Source: Actinomycetes bacterium (GTDB taxonomy: Bacteria > Actinomycetota > Acidimicrobiia > Acidimicrobiales > RAAP-2). From it: a DNA stretch of 33,412 nt. Under the pieces are notes generated by a model. That model made no database searches. It had not been told where the DNA came from and saw only the letters and a list, made by a program, of their open reading frames with translations. The translations under genes were made by a program, and so were the position numbers. Where the stretch lies: the NCBI GenBank assembly GCA_021823525.1, contig JAKANY010000017.1, forward strand, positions 1 to 33,412. The letters run 5' to 3'. Shown here piece after piece: positions 24,689 through 32,495 of this stretch; position 1 is the first letter of the stretch; each line of letters starts with the position of its first letter.

Positions 24689-25545
24689 GCCGCCTCCTCC
24701 AGGACGCGCGCCAGCGCGTCGCGCACGCGCACCGTGCCGCGCACGTCGTGGACGCGCAGGACGCGGCAGCCCCCCGTGATGCCCACGGCGACGGCCGCGA
24801 GCGACGGCACGCGCCGCTCGGTCACCGGCAGGTCGAAGAGCTCGCCGAGGAAGCCCTTGTTGGACGCCGACAGCAGGAGCGGCGGACCCAGGCTGGCCAG
24901 CACCGCCGAGTCGCGCAGCAGCGTCAAGGAGTGCGCGGTCGTCTTGCCCAGATCCAGCCCGGCGTCCACGACCACCTGATCGGGCCCCACCCCGGCCGCG
25001 CGGGCCCGACGCCACCGCTCGTCCAGGAAGTCGCGCACGGTGGACGTGACGTCGTCGTAGGTCGGCGTCGGATCGGCCACGCGGGGGCGCAAGCGGATGT
25101 GGGTGGCCACGACCGACGCCCCGGCGCGCGCGGCCGCGGGCAGGTAGTCCGGATCAGCGAATCCGCTGATGTCATTGCCCAGGACGGCTCCCGCCGCGAA
25201 GCAGGCCGCCGCCACCTCGCCGCGCCAGGTGTCGACGCTGAGGGGGACATCGAAGCGCCGGTGCAGCTCCTCGACGACCGGCACGACGCGCTCGAGCTCC
25301 TCGGCGGTGGTGACCTCGGGCCCGGGACCCGCCTTGACGCCGCCGATGTCGAGCAGGTCGGCGCCCTCGCGCACCAGCGCGTCGGCGCGCGCGAGCAGGT
25401 CGTCCAGCACGAGGGTGGCGGCCGGCGGGTAGAAGGAGTCGGCGGTGCGGTTGAGGACGCCCATCACGAGCGCGCGCGTGCGCAGGTCGTAGCGACGCGA
25501 ACCCAGCGTGAGGGTGACCGCACCCGCCGTGCGGAACGGACCCAC
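24685..25545 (-). CDS. folP: Dihydropteroate synthase homologue, FolP2 type
   Basis: A 286-residue TIM-barrel protein of the dihydropteroate synthase family. Blocks are MGVLNRTADSFYP (about residue 28), DIGGVKAGPG (66-75), SVDTWR, DAGLDLGKT, SNKGFLGE and RVHDVR. A classical synthase would read DIGGESTRPG and SRK at the second and fifth places. The variants KAGPG and SNK match what I remember of mycobacterial FolP2, a paralogue reported not to replace FolP1. So folate synthesis by this protein is doubtful. The GTG overlaps the stop of the CnoX-like gene by one base (TAGTG) and holA follows by GTGA. Confidence 0.85.
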   Translation of the reverse strand: MGPFRTAGAVTLTLGSRRYDLRTRALVMGVLNRTADSFYPPAATLVLDDLLARADALVREGADLLDIGGVKAGPGPEVTTAEELERVVPVVEELHRRFDVPLSVDTWRGEVAAACFAAGAVLGNDISGFADPDYLPAAARAGASVVATHIRLRPRVADPTPTYDDVTSTVRDFLDERWRRARAAGVGPDQVVVDAGLDLGKTTAHSLTLLRDSAVLASLGPPLLLSASNKGFLGELFDLPVTERRVPSLAAVAVGITGGCRVLRVHDVRGTVRVRDALARVLEEAA

Positions 25546-26249
25546 TAGTGCAGTCGGTTCATGAGCCGTCGACGATAGGCGAGGTAGCGCGGGTCGTCGG
25601 GACCCAGCGCGTCGAGCACCGTCAAGAGGCTGGAGCGGGCCCGCTCGTCCGAGGCCGACTGCTCGAGGAGGTGTTCGAGCGTCAGGTCGACGTCGGCATC
25701 GAGGCGCACACCCTGTCGCTCGAGTCGGACGCGGGCGAGCACCGTGCTCACCGGCACCGCCCGCGCGTGAGGCGTCAGGAGCTCCTCGGCGTCGTCGAGC
25801 CGGCCCTGGACCCGCAGGACCTCGCCGAGCTGGGCCACGACGTCCACGTTGTCGGGATCCAGCTCGTGGGCCTCGCGCAGCGACGCCTCGTCACCGCGCT
25901 CGAGCAGCTGCTCGAGGCGTGTGGCGCCGGGGGCCAGGCGGCCCACCCACTCGCGCACGGCGTGCTCGGGGAGCGCTCCGACGAAGGAGTCGACCACCTG
26001 GCCATCGCGCAGCGCGAAGACCGACGGGATCGACTGGACGCCAAAGGCCTGGGCGACGCGGGGGTTGGCGTCGACGTCGACGGTCGCGAGCTCGACGGTC
26101 CCTCCGGTCTCGGCGATGACGCGCTCGATGATGGGCGACAGCACGCGGCACGGCCCGCACCACGTGGCCCACAGGTCCACGACCACGGGAACCGACTTGG
26201 ACCGCTCGAGAACCGCGGTCTGGAACGTGGCGTCCGTCACGACAGTCAT
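25545..26249 (-). CDS. CnoX-like thioredoxin with C-terminal TPR region
   Basis: A 234-residue protein. Residues 1-107 form a thioredoxin domain with active site WCGPC (30-34) and the cis-Pro stretch SIPSVF. Residues 110-234 form a helical TPR-like region (HELDPDNVDVVAQLGEVLRVQGRLDDAEELL, two helices), as in YbbN/CnoX. CnoX proteins act as holdase chaperones that also form mixed disulfides. The start is ATG with TAAAGT plus 6 bases upstream. The N-terminal domain is about three quarters identical by eye to the neighbouring single-domain thioredoxin. Confidence 0.9.
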   Translation of the reverse strand: MTVVTDATFQTAVLERSKSVPVVVDLWATWCGPCRVLSPIIERVIAETGGTVELATVDVDANPRVAQAFGVQSIPSVFALRDGQVVDSFVGALPEHAVREWVGRLAPGATRLEQLLERGDEASLREAHELDPDNVDVVAQLGEVLRVQGRLDDAEELLTPHARAVPVSTVLARVRLERQGVRLDADVDLTLEHLLEQSASDERARSSLLTVLDALGPDDPRYLAYRRRLMNRLH

Positions 26250-26255
26250 GGCGTC

Positions 26256-26261
26256 ACTTTA
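26256..26261 (-). promoter_or_regulatory. -10 of the CnoX-like gene (TAAAGT)
   Basis: TAAAGT on the minus strand is followed by GACGCC and the ATG at 26249. The flank CGACCGG directly upstream is also found before the neighbouring thioredoxin promoter. Confidence 0.55.
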
Positions 26262-26282
26262 CCGGTCGAGGTCGTCGAAACC

Positions 26283-26606
26283 TCAGGGGACGAGTCGGCG
26301 CAAGAACTTGCGCACGAAGCGCTCGGAGCGAGCGCCGACGAACGAGTCGACGACCTCGCCGTCGCGGAAGGCGAAGACCGAGGGGATCGACTGGACGCCG
26401 AAGGCCTGAGCGGTGCGCTGGTTGTGGTCGACATCGATCGCCACCAGCTCGACGGCACCCGCCGCCTCGCCCACGACTCGCTCCAGGATCGGCGACAGGA
26501 CGCGGCACGGCCCGCACCACGCGGCCCATAGGTCCACGACGACCGGGACGGACTTGGATCGCTCGAGGACCGCCGTGGCGAACGTCTTGTCGGTGACAGC
26601 CTGCAC
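26283..26606 (-). CDS. trxA: Thioredoxin (single domain)
   Basis: A 107-residue thioredoxin that reduces protein disulfides. The active site WCGPC is at residues 30-34, the buried Asp is in VVVDLW, and the cis-Pro lies in QSIPSVF. It lies 33 bases upstream of the CnoX-like gene and is a tandem paralogue of that gene's N-terminal half. The start is GTG at 26606, with TAAGGT 7 bases upstream. It is divergent from the APH-fold gene across a 64-base gap. Confidence 0.93.
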   Translation of the reverse strand: MQAVTDKTFATAVLERSKSVPVVVDLWAAWCGPCRVLSPILERVVGEAAGAVELVAIDVDHNQRTAQAFGVQSIPSVFAFRDGEVVDSFVGARSERFVRKFLRRLVP

Positions 26607-26613
26607 GAACCCG

Positions 26614-26619
26614 ACCTTA
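26614..26619 (-). promoter_or_regulatory. -10 of the thioredoxin gene (TAAGGT)
   Basis: TAAGGT on the minus strand lies 7 bases before the GTG at 26606 and is preceded by the same CGACCGG as the promoter at 26256-26261. The duplication therefore seems to include the promoter. Confidence 0.5.
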
Positions 26620-26658
26620 CCGGTCGATCCGACCCACGAGACCCCGCCGAGCGCCTGT

Positions 26659-26664
26659 TAGCCT
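26659..26664 (+). promoter_or_regulatory. -10 of the APH-PAC2 operon (TAGCCT)
   Basis: TAGCCT is followed by CCGGGC and ATG at 26671, so a leaderless message is predicted. Confidence 0.55.
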
Positions 26665-26670
26665 CCGGGC

Positions 26671-27723
26671 ATGGGAGCGCCGTGGGCATTCGACCGGAGC
26701 GTCGACACCTGGCTGAGCGCCCACGCGGGGCTCGTCGCCCCCTTGTCCGCCGAGCTCATCGCGGGAGGTCGCTCCAACCTCACCTACCGCGTCGCCGACG
26801 CGCGGGGGCGCGTCGTCGTGCTGCGGCGCCCGCCGACCAGCCACGTGCTGCCCACTGCGCACGACATGGCGCGCGAGCACCGCATCATCACGGCGCTGGG
26901 CCCCTGGGGGGTCCCGGTCCCCCGCGCCCTGGCGCTGTGCGAGGACGCGACGGTGGCCGAGCACCCCTTCTACGTGATGGAGTTCGTCGACGGCCTGGTG
27001 CTGCGCGACCGGGAGCAGGCCGAGCACGCGCTCGACGAGGCCACGCGCGGGCGCGTCGGCACGAACCTGGCGACGACCCTCGCGGCCCTGCACGACGTCG
27101 ACGTCGACCGCGCGGGCCTGGGCGACCTCGCGCGTCGCGACGGCTACATCGAGCGCCAGGTGCGGCGGTGGCTGGGCCAGTACCGCCAGATGAACGAGGA
27201 CGCGGGCCACGACCTGGTCGTCGAGATCGGCGAGCGGCTCGGTCGCTCGATCCCCGTCGCCCAGCGCTCGACCGTCGTGCACGGCGACTACCGCCTCGAC
27301 AACACCGTGCTCGACGCGCAGGGCCGGGTGCGCGCGATCCTCGACTGGGAGATCTGCACCATCGGTGACCCCCTCGCCGACGTGGGCCTGCTCCTCGACT
27401 ACTGGTCGGAGCCCGGTGATGACCTGGCCGTCCTGGCGAGCGCGTCCGCCACGACGGCGGCGGGATTCGCCACACGCGCCGAGGTCCTGGCCGACTACGC
27501 CGCCCAGACGGACCTCGACCTGAGCGACATCGCCTTCTACCAAGCCTTCGGCTACTTCAAGCTGGCCTGCATCCTGCAGGGCGTGTACACCCGCTATCGT
27601 GCCGGGGCCACCGGTGGCGACCCGGGAGTGGTCACCGAGTTCCCCTCGCACGTGGCGAGCCTGGCGCAGCGGGCCTACGACACACTGGAGACAGGATGGA
27701 CGACGAGATCTTCGAACGCTTGA
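26671..27723 (+). CDS. APH-fold phosphotransferase (ACAD10/11-like kinase)
   Basis: A 350-residue aminoglycoside-phosphotransferase-fold enzyme of the group fused to, or found beside, acyl-CoA dehydrogenases (ACAD10/ACAD11 type). In that group it phosphorylates hydroxyacyl substrates. The start of the kinase fold has LSAELIAGGRSNLTYRV. The catalytic loop is VVHGDYRLDN (about residue 210) and the metal-binding stretch is ILDWEICTIGDPLADVG. Nothing near it suggests antibiotic resistance. It overlaps the PAC2 gene by 28 bases. The substrate is unknown. Confidence 0.85.
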   Translation: MGAPWAFDRSVDTWLSAHAGLVAPLSAELIAGGRSNLTYRVADARGRVVVLRRPPTSHVLPTAHDMAREHRIITALGPWGVPVPRALALCEDATVAEHPFYVMEFVDGLVLRDREQAEHALDEATRGRVGTNLATTLAALHDVDVDRAGLGDLARRDGYIERQVRRWLGQYRQMNEDAGHDLVVEIGERLGRSIPVAQRSTVVHGDYRLDNTVLDAQGRVRAILDWEICTIGDPLADVGLLLDYWSEPGDDLAVLASASATTAAGFATRAEVLADYAAQTDLDLSDIAFYQAFGYFKLACILQGVYTRYRAGATGGDPGVVTEFPSHVASLAQRAYDTLETGWTTRSSNA

Positions 27724-28574
27724 TGATCGTGGCCGAGCCCGTGCTCACCGAGCCGGTGCTGGTCTTCGCACTGGAGGGATGGATCGACGCCGGCCTGGGC
27801 GCGGGCACCGCCATCACCAGCCTGCTGGCCAGTTGCGAGACCGACGTGCTGGCGACCTTCGACACCGAGTACTTCATCGACCAGCGGGCGCGGCGCCCCA
27901 TGGCGCGCATCCTCGACGGGGTCACCGCCGAGATGACCTGGCCCGAGATCCAGGTCCGCTACGGGCACGACGGCGACGGAGCGGACGTCCTGTTCCTCGT
28001 CGGCCCCGAGCCCGACTTCCACTGGAGCGACTTCGCCGACGTCGTCAGCGAGCTCGCGCGCCACTTCGACGTGCGCCTCGTCGTCGGGCTGGGAGCGTTC
28101 CCCGCACCGGCTCCCCACACCCGTCCGATCCGCGTGATCGGCACCGCGCCCGCGGCCTCCAGCCACCTGTTGACGCGCGTGGGTGTCATGCCCGGCGAGG
28201 TCGAGGTCCCGGCGGGGATCGGGGCCGTGCTCGAGCTGGACCTCGCCGCGGCGGGCATCGACGCGGTGACGCTGTGGGCGCGCGTCCCCCACTACGTGGC
28301 CTCGATGACCTACCCGCTGGCCGGGGCGGCACTGATCGACGCGCTGGCCAGCGTCGCGGGACTCACCCTCGACGGCTCGGCGCTGCGCGACTCCGCCGAC
28401 GAGGCGCGGCGGCGGGTCGACGATCTGATCTCGGCCAACCCCGAGCACGACGCGATGGTCCGCCAGCTCGAGTCCGCGCTCGACGCCTCGGATCCCCACG
28501 AACTGGGCAACCTCCCCAGCGGCGACGAACTGGCCGCCGAGCTCGAGCGCTTCTTGCGCGGTGAGGCCGACTAG
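27696..28574 (+). CDS. PAC2-family protein (proteasome assembly chaperone-like)
   Basis: A 292-residue protein of the PAC2 family, found across actinomycetes and archaea and named after a eukaryotic proteasome-assembly chaperone. Its role in bacteria is not settled. Blocks include VLVFALEGWIDAGLGAGTAI (about 21-40), DFDTEYFID-like FDTEYFIDQRARRP, and GLGAFPAPAPHTRP. The C-terminal part has VPHYVASMTYPLA and a region of helices. The ATG has a GGAG about 6 bases upstream, inside the end of the preceding gene. Its stop shares a CTAG palindrome with the stop of the convergent gene. Confidence 0.87.
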   Translation: MDDEIFERLMIVAEPVLTEPVLVFALEGWIDAGLGAGTAITSLLASCETDVLATFDTEYFIDQRARRPMARILDGVTAEMTWPEIQVRYGHDGDGADVLFLVGPEPDFHWSDFADVVSELARHFDVRLVVGLGAFPAPAPHTRPIRVIGTAPAASSHLLTRVGVMPGEVEVPAGIGAVLELDLAAAGIDAVTLWARVPHYVASMTYPLAGAALIDALASVAGLTLDGSALRDSADEARRRVDDLISANPEHDAMVRQLESALDASDPHELGNLPSGDELAAELERFLRGEAD

Positions 28575-29137
28575 CCCTCGCCCTCGATCGCGTCGGCCTC
28601 GCCAGCCAGTCCCAACCCGAGGGCGTAGCCCTCGAGGTAGAGCGCGGCGTCGCGCTGGCGCGGGTAGCGATCGGCGAGGGCGCGGAAGCGCGCGGAGTGA
28701 TCGGCCTCGAGCAGGTGCGCGAGCTCGTGCACGAGGACGGCGTCGAGCACCCACGCGGGCGACGAGCGCAGGCGCGAGGAGACACGGATCTCGCGCGTGG
28801 CCGGCGAGCACGAGGCCCAGCGCATGCGCTGGCTGGCCGACCAGCGCACGGCGTGGGGCACCAGGCCCTCGAAGTACCGGGCACCCAGATCGCGGCAGCG
28901 CGCCATCAGGTCCGCGTCGCTCGCGGCGTGCTGGGGCCGCTGGGCGAGCAGTCGCGACACCAGGTCCTCGACGAACGCGGCGCGCTCGCGGCCACGCAGG
29001 CGTGCGGGGATCTGGACGATGATCCGGCTCCCCGACCAGTGCGCGGCACCGGTCTTGGTGCGGCGGCTCGACGCGCGGATCTCCACCTCGGGGCGGTCGA
29101 AGCGCGGTGGCTCGACCACCACGCGCGGCGTGCTCAC
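28571..29137 (-). CDS. YgjP-like (DUF45, M48-type) metallopeptidase
   Basis: A 188-residue zinc-peptidase-like protein. The motif [15 protein letters not shown] contains HExxH and a further His, as in YgjP/WLM-type enzymes. The upstream block [26 protein letters not shown] (two adjoining stretches) is typical of DUF45. GTG overlaps the leuS stop (GTGA). No signal peptide is seen, so it is likely cytoplasmic. The substrate is unknown. Confidence 0.86.
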   Translation of the reverse strand: MSTPRVVVEPPRFDRPEVEIRASSRRTKTGAAHWSGSRIIVQIPARLRGRERAAFVEDLVSRLLAQRPQHAASDADLMARCRDLGARYFEGLVPHAVRWSASQRMRWASCSPATREIRVSSRLRSSPAWVLDAVLVHELAHLLEADHSARFRALADRYPRQRDAALYLEGYALGLGLAGEADAIEGEG

Positions 29138-31599
29138 CGGGTCACGATGCTCACGGTCCGCGGCGCCCGCACGATCACGCGCGCGGGCACGCGGCCATCC
29201 AGCCAGCGCACGACGTCGGGGTGGTCGAGTGCCCCAGCGCGCGCGTCGTCCTCGCCGATGCCCGGATCGACGTCGAGGCGCGCGCGCACCTTGCCGTCGA
29301 TCTGGATCACCATCGTCACAAGGGGATCACGACTCCACGCCGGGTCCGCGATCGGCCAGGGCTGAAGGTGGACCGAGGGATCACCCGGATGGCGGGTCTC
29401 CCACAGCTCGGCGGCCAGGTGCGGGGCCATGGGCGCCAGCAGCGCGAGGAGCGTGTCGAGGGCCTCGTCGTAGGTGGGGCGATGGACCGTGTCGTCGGCG
29501 AAGGCCCAGCGCGTCAGCACATTGAGCAGCTCCATGAGTGCCGCCACCGCGGTGTTGAACCCCCAGCGCTCGAGGTCGGCGGTCACCTTGGCGATCGTGC
29601 GGTGCACGGCGTGGCGCACCACGTCGTCGCGCGCCGGATCGTGCTCGCGCGACGCTAGCTCACGGGTCGCCAGACGGTAGATCCGGTCGAGGAACCGCGC
29701 GCAGCCCTCGATGACGTCCTCGGTCTGGTCGGTCCAGTCCACGTCGTCAGCCGGCGGGCCGACGAAGAGGTGGAAGATGCGCAGCCCGTCGGCGCCCACG
29801 GTGTCGAAGTAGCGCTCGGGCGCGATGAGGTTGCCCTTGGACTTGGACATCTTGGACCCGTTGAGCCGGATCATGCCCTGGGTGAACAGGCGCGCGAAGG
29901 GCTCGCGGGGCAGCCCCGGGGCGAGGCCCACGTCCACCAGCGCCTTGGTGTAGAAGCGCGCGTAGAGCAGGTGCAAGATGGCGTGCTCGATCCCGCCGAT
30001 GTACTGGTCGACCGGCATCCAGCGCGCCGCCTGGATCGGGTCGAAGGGCCGGTCTGGCGTGAAGGGGTCGGCGAAGCGCAAGAAGTACCACGAGGAGTCG
30101 GTGAAGGTGTCCATCGTGTCGGTCTCGCGGCGCGCCGGCCCGCCGCACTGGGGACACGTCGTGTCGCGAAAGCCCGGATGCGTGGCCAGCGGCGACTGGC
30201 CGGTCTGGTCCATCGTCACGTCATCGGGCGCGAGGACCGGCAGCTGCTCGATCGGCACGCCCACGATCCCGCAGGTCGGACAGTAGACGATCGGGATCGG
30301 GCAGCCCCAGAACCGCTGGCGCGAGATGAGCCAGTCGCGCAAGCGGTAGTTGACCGTGGGCCGGCCCCCAGCGTGCTCGACCAGGAACTGCGTCGCCTCC
30401 GCCTTGGCATCGGCGATCCCGAGGCCGTCGAGGAACCCCGAGTTGATGTGCGAGCCCTCCCCCGCCCAGGCGCCGCCGGCGAAGTCCGCGGGAGGCTCGA
30501 CCGTGCGCACGACGGGCAGGTCGTAGGACTGGGCGAAGGCGTAGTCGCGCTCGTCCTCGCCGGGAACCGCCATGATCGCGCCCGTGCCGTAGCTGCCCAG
30601 GACGTAGTCGGCCACGTAGACGGGCACCGCCGCACCGGTGAAGGGGTTGCGCACGAAGCTGCCCGTGAACGCGCCGCGCTTGCGCAGCGAGCCGTCCTCG
30701 GCCGTGGCGGTCCGCTCGACCTCGCTGGCCGCGGTCGCGCGCGCGACGAGCGCCCCGACCTCCGCGCGCTGTTCCTCGCGCGTGAGACGCTCCAAGAGCG
30801 GGTGCTCGGGAGCCACCACGGCGTAGGTGATGCCAAAGCCGGTGTCGGGACGCGTGGTGAACACGCGCAGCGCCTGGCTGGGGTCGTCGGCCAGTGGCAG
30901 ATCGAACTCCACGCCCGACGAGCGACCGATCCAGTTGCGCTGCATGACCTTGACGCGCTCGGGCCAGGCCAGTCCGTCGAGGTCGGCGAGCAGCTCTTCG
31001 GCGTAGTCGGTGATGCGGTAGAACCACTGCTCGAGCTCGCGGCGCTCGACCAGGTCGCCGGAGCGCTCGCAGGTTCCGTCGGCCAGCACCTGCTCGTTGG
31101 CCAGGACCGTCGCGCAGCCCGGACACCAGTTGACCGGTGCGGTCGCCCGATAGGCCAGGCCCGCGCGCCAGAAGGTGAGGAAGATGAGCTGGGCGTACTT
31201 CATGTACGTCGGGTCGTGGCTGACGACCAGGCGCCGCCAGTCGTAGACGGCGCCGAGGCGCTCGACCGACGAACGCAGCTCGGCCATCCGGGCCTCGGTG
31301 AAGAGGCGCGGGTGGCTGCGCGCCTTGATCGCGGCGTTCTCGGCTGGGAGTCCGAAGGAGTCGAAACCGAAGGGAGACAGCACCGCCTTGCCACGCATGG
31401 TCTCGAAGCGGACCTTCAGGTCACCAAAGGTGTAGTTGCGGATGTGGCCCTGGTGGGCCGACCCCGACGGGTACGGGTACATGCACAGGGCGTAGTAGTG
31501 CTCGCGCGGGTCGTCGTTATCGACCTCGTAGGTTCCCTCGGCGGCCCAGCGCCGCTGCCACTTGGTCTCCAGGGCGTGCACGTCGAAGGGGCGGGCCAT
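29134..31599 (-). CDS. leuS: Leucyl-tRNA synthetase
   Basis: An 821-residue class I synthetase that charges tRNA-Leu. The HIGH motif appears as HQGH (residues 49-52) in [17 protein letters not shown]. The editing domain (about 220-410) contains the [20 protein letters not shown] stretch. Two Cys pairs (CPTC near 435 and CPQC near 478) form a zinc element, and KMSKSKGN lies at about 583. The ATG has TAGACT plus 6 bases upstream. It is followed by the YgjP-like gene with a four-base overlap. Confidence 0.97.
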   Translation of the reverse strand: MARPFDVHALETKWQRRWAAEGTYEVDNDDPREHYYALCMYPYPSGSAHQGHIRNYTFGDLKVRFETMRGKAVLSPFGFDSFGLPAENAAIKARSHPRLFTEARMAELRSSVERLGAVYDWRRLVVSHDPTYMKYAQLIFLTFWRAGLAYRATAPVNWCPGCATVLANEQVLADGTCERSGDLVERRELEQWFYRITDYAEELLADLDGLAWPERVKVMQRNWIGRSSGVEFDLPLADDPSQALRVFTTRPDTGFGITYAVVAPEHPLLERLTREEQRAEVGALVARATAASEVERTATAEDGSLRKRGAFTGSFVRNPFTGAAVPVYVADYVLGSYGTGAIMAVPGEDERDYAFAQSYDLPVVRTVEPPADFAGGAWAGEGSHINSGFLDGLGIADAKAEATQFLVEHAGGRPTVNYRLRDWLISRQRFWGCPIPIVYCPTCGIVGVPIEQLPVLAPDDVTMDQTGQSPLATHPGFRDTTCPQCGGPARRETDTMDTFTDSSWYFLRFADPFTPDRPFDPIQAARWMPVDQYIGGIEHAILHLLYARFYTKALVDVGLAPGLPREPFARLFTQGMIRLNGSKMSKSKGNLIAPERYFDTVGADGLRIFHLFVGPPADDVDWTDQTEDVIEGCARFLDRIYRLATRELASREHDPARDDVVRHAVHRTIAKVTADLERWGFNTAVAALMELLNVLTRWAFADDTVHRPTYDEALDTLLALLAPMAPHLAAELWETRHPGDPSVHLQPWPIADPAWSRDPLVTMVIQIDGKVRARLDVDPGIGEDDARAGALDHPDVVRWLDGRVPARVIVRAPRTVSIVTR

Positions 31600-31605
31600 C
31601 TACCC

Positions 31606-31611
31606 AGTCTA
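31606..31611 (-). promoter_or_regulatory. -10 of leuS (TAGACT)
   Basis: TAGACT on the minus strand is followed by GGGTAG and the ATG at 31599, the common 6-base spacing. Confidence 0.55.
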
Positions 31612-31634
31612 GGAAGGCGTCTGCGCGCCGTGAG

Positions 31635-31640
31635 TAGCCT
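31635..31640 (+). promoter_or_regulatory. -10 of the alpha/beta hydrolase gene (TAGCCT)
   Basis: TAGCCT is followed by GGCGCC and ATG at 31647. The leuS -10 lies 24 bases away on the other strand, so the two divergent promoters overlap. Confidence 0.55.
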
Positions 31641-31646
31641 GGCGCC

Positions 31647-32351
31647 ATGAGCGACGCCGCGGCGACTTACGTGCTGGTGCACGGGGCGTGGCACGGCCCG
31701 TGGGCGTGGGAGACGATGACGCCTCTCCTCGACGAGCGCGGAATCCCTTGGATCGCCCCGTCGCTGCCCAGTGCCCACGACGACGTCGCGGGCACTGCGG
31801 ACCTCGCCGCCGACGCCGCAGCGGTCGTGCACGCGGCTCGCGACCGAGGGCCAGTCGTTCTGGTCGGCCACAGCTACGGCGGCGTCGTCATCACCGAGGC
31901 CGCGGCCAGCCTGGAGGTGACCGAGCTGGCCTACATCGCCGCCCTCGTCCCGCGGATCGGCGAGAGCGCCACGGACTGCTCGCGCCGGGTGCGCACGCGT
32001 ACCCTCCTCGACGAGGCGATGCGCGTCGAAGGACCGTGGCTCGCCCTGGATCCCGACGCAGCGGTGGCCGCGCTCTACGGCCATCTCGACGCCGGAACGG
32101 CTGCCCGTGAGGTAATACGCCTCGGACGCCAGACGCTGGTGAGCTTTCGGTCCCCGCGACACGCCCCCGACATCGGGGCGCCGCGGCGCTACCTTCGCTG
32201 CACCGACGACCGCGCCATCGACCCGCAGCTCCAGGTACTGATGTCCCAGGAGTGCGGCGATGTGGTCGACCTGGCGAGTGACCACTCCCCCTTTCGCTCG
32301 CACGTCGAGGCGTGCGTCGCGTTCGTGCTCGGCGAGGGCGCCAGCGACTGA
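31647..32351 (+). CDS. Alpha/beta hydrolase
   Basis: A 234-residue alpha/beta-fold hydrolase. The oxyanion region is VLVHGAWHGPWAWE, and the nucleophile elbow is GHSYGG (Ser near residue 77). The acid is probably the second Asp of TDDRAID (about 190), and the His is in SDHSPF (about 213). Proteins with this pattern include plant-type methylesterases and hydroxynitrile lyases, so an ester or similar bond is the likely target. The exact substrate is unknown. It has its own leaderless-type promoter, and tRNA-Ala follows. Confidence 0.88.
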   Translation: MSDAAATYVLVHGAWHGPWAWETMTPLLDERGIPWIAPSLPSAHDDVAGTADLAADAAAVVHAARDRGPVVLVGHSYGGVVITEAAASLEVTELAYIAALVPRIGESATDCSRRVRTRTLLDEAMRVEGPWLALDPDAAVAALYGHLDAGTAAREVIRLGRQTLVSFRSPRHAPDIGAPRRYLRCTDDRAIDPQLQVLMSQECGDVVDLASDHSPFRSHVEACVAFVLGEGASD

Positions 32352-32352
32352 C

Positions 32353-32361
32353 TGCTAGGCT
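32353..32361 (+). promoter_or_regulatory. Extended -10 of tRNA-Ala (TGCTAGGCT)
   Basis: TGCTAGGCT ends 12 bases before the tRNA 5' end and begins just after the stop of the hydrolase gene. It matches the tRNA-Asn and rpsT promoters in layout. Confidence 0.5.
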
Positions 32362-32373
32362 TGGCGGGTCCTC

Positions 32374-32446
32374 GGGGGTATAGCTCAGTTGGTAGAGCGC
32401 TTGACTGGCAGTCAAGAGGTCAGGGGTTCGAATCCCCTTACCTCCA
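32374..32446 (+). tRNA. tRNA-Ala(GGC)
   Basis: A full cloverleaf of 73 bases. The acceptor stem is GGGGGTA/TACCTCC and contains the G3-U70 wobble pair that marks alanine tRNAs. The anticodon stem CTTGA/TCAAG holds the loop CTGGCAG, giving anticodon GGC. The T stem is AGGGG/CCCCT and the discriminator is A. CCA is not encoded. An IS481-like end begins 4 bases downstream. Confidence 0.97.
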
Positions 32447-32495
32447 CTCGTGTGATGTCTCACGTCATCGTGGACATTTGAACCCCTGATCGTAG

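Noticed and set aside
29770..31650. Plus-strand open frame (626 residues) opposite leuS
   Set aside because: It is the antisense shadow of leucyl-tRNA synthetase, which has intact HIGH-like and KMSKS motifs. No domain is seen in the shadow.
131..32446. Idea that the two IS481-like ends bound a 32-kb composite transposon
   Set aside because: The region between holds dnaG, glyS, leuS, lepA, rpsT and other essential genes with uniform composition. The two elements are different from each other. Separate insertions next to tRNA genes explain the layout better.
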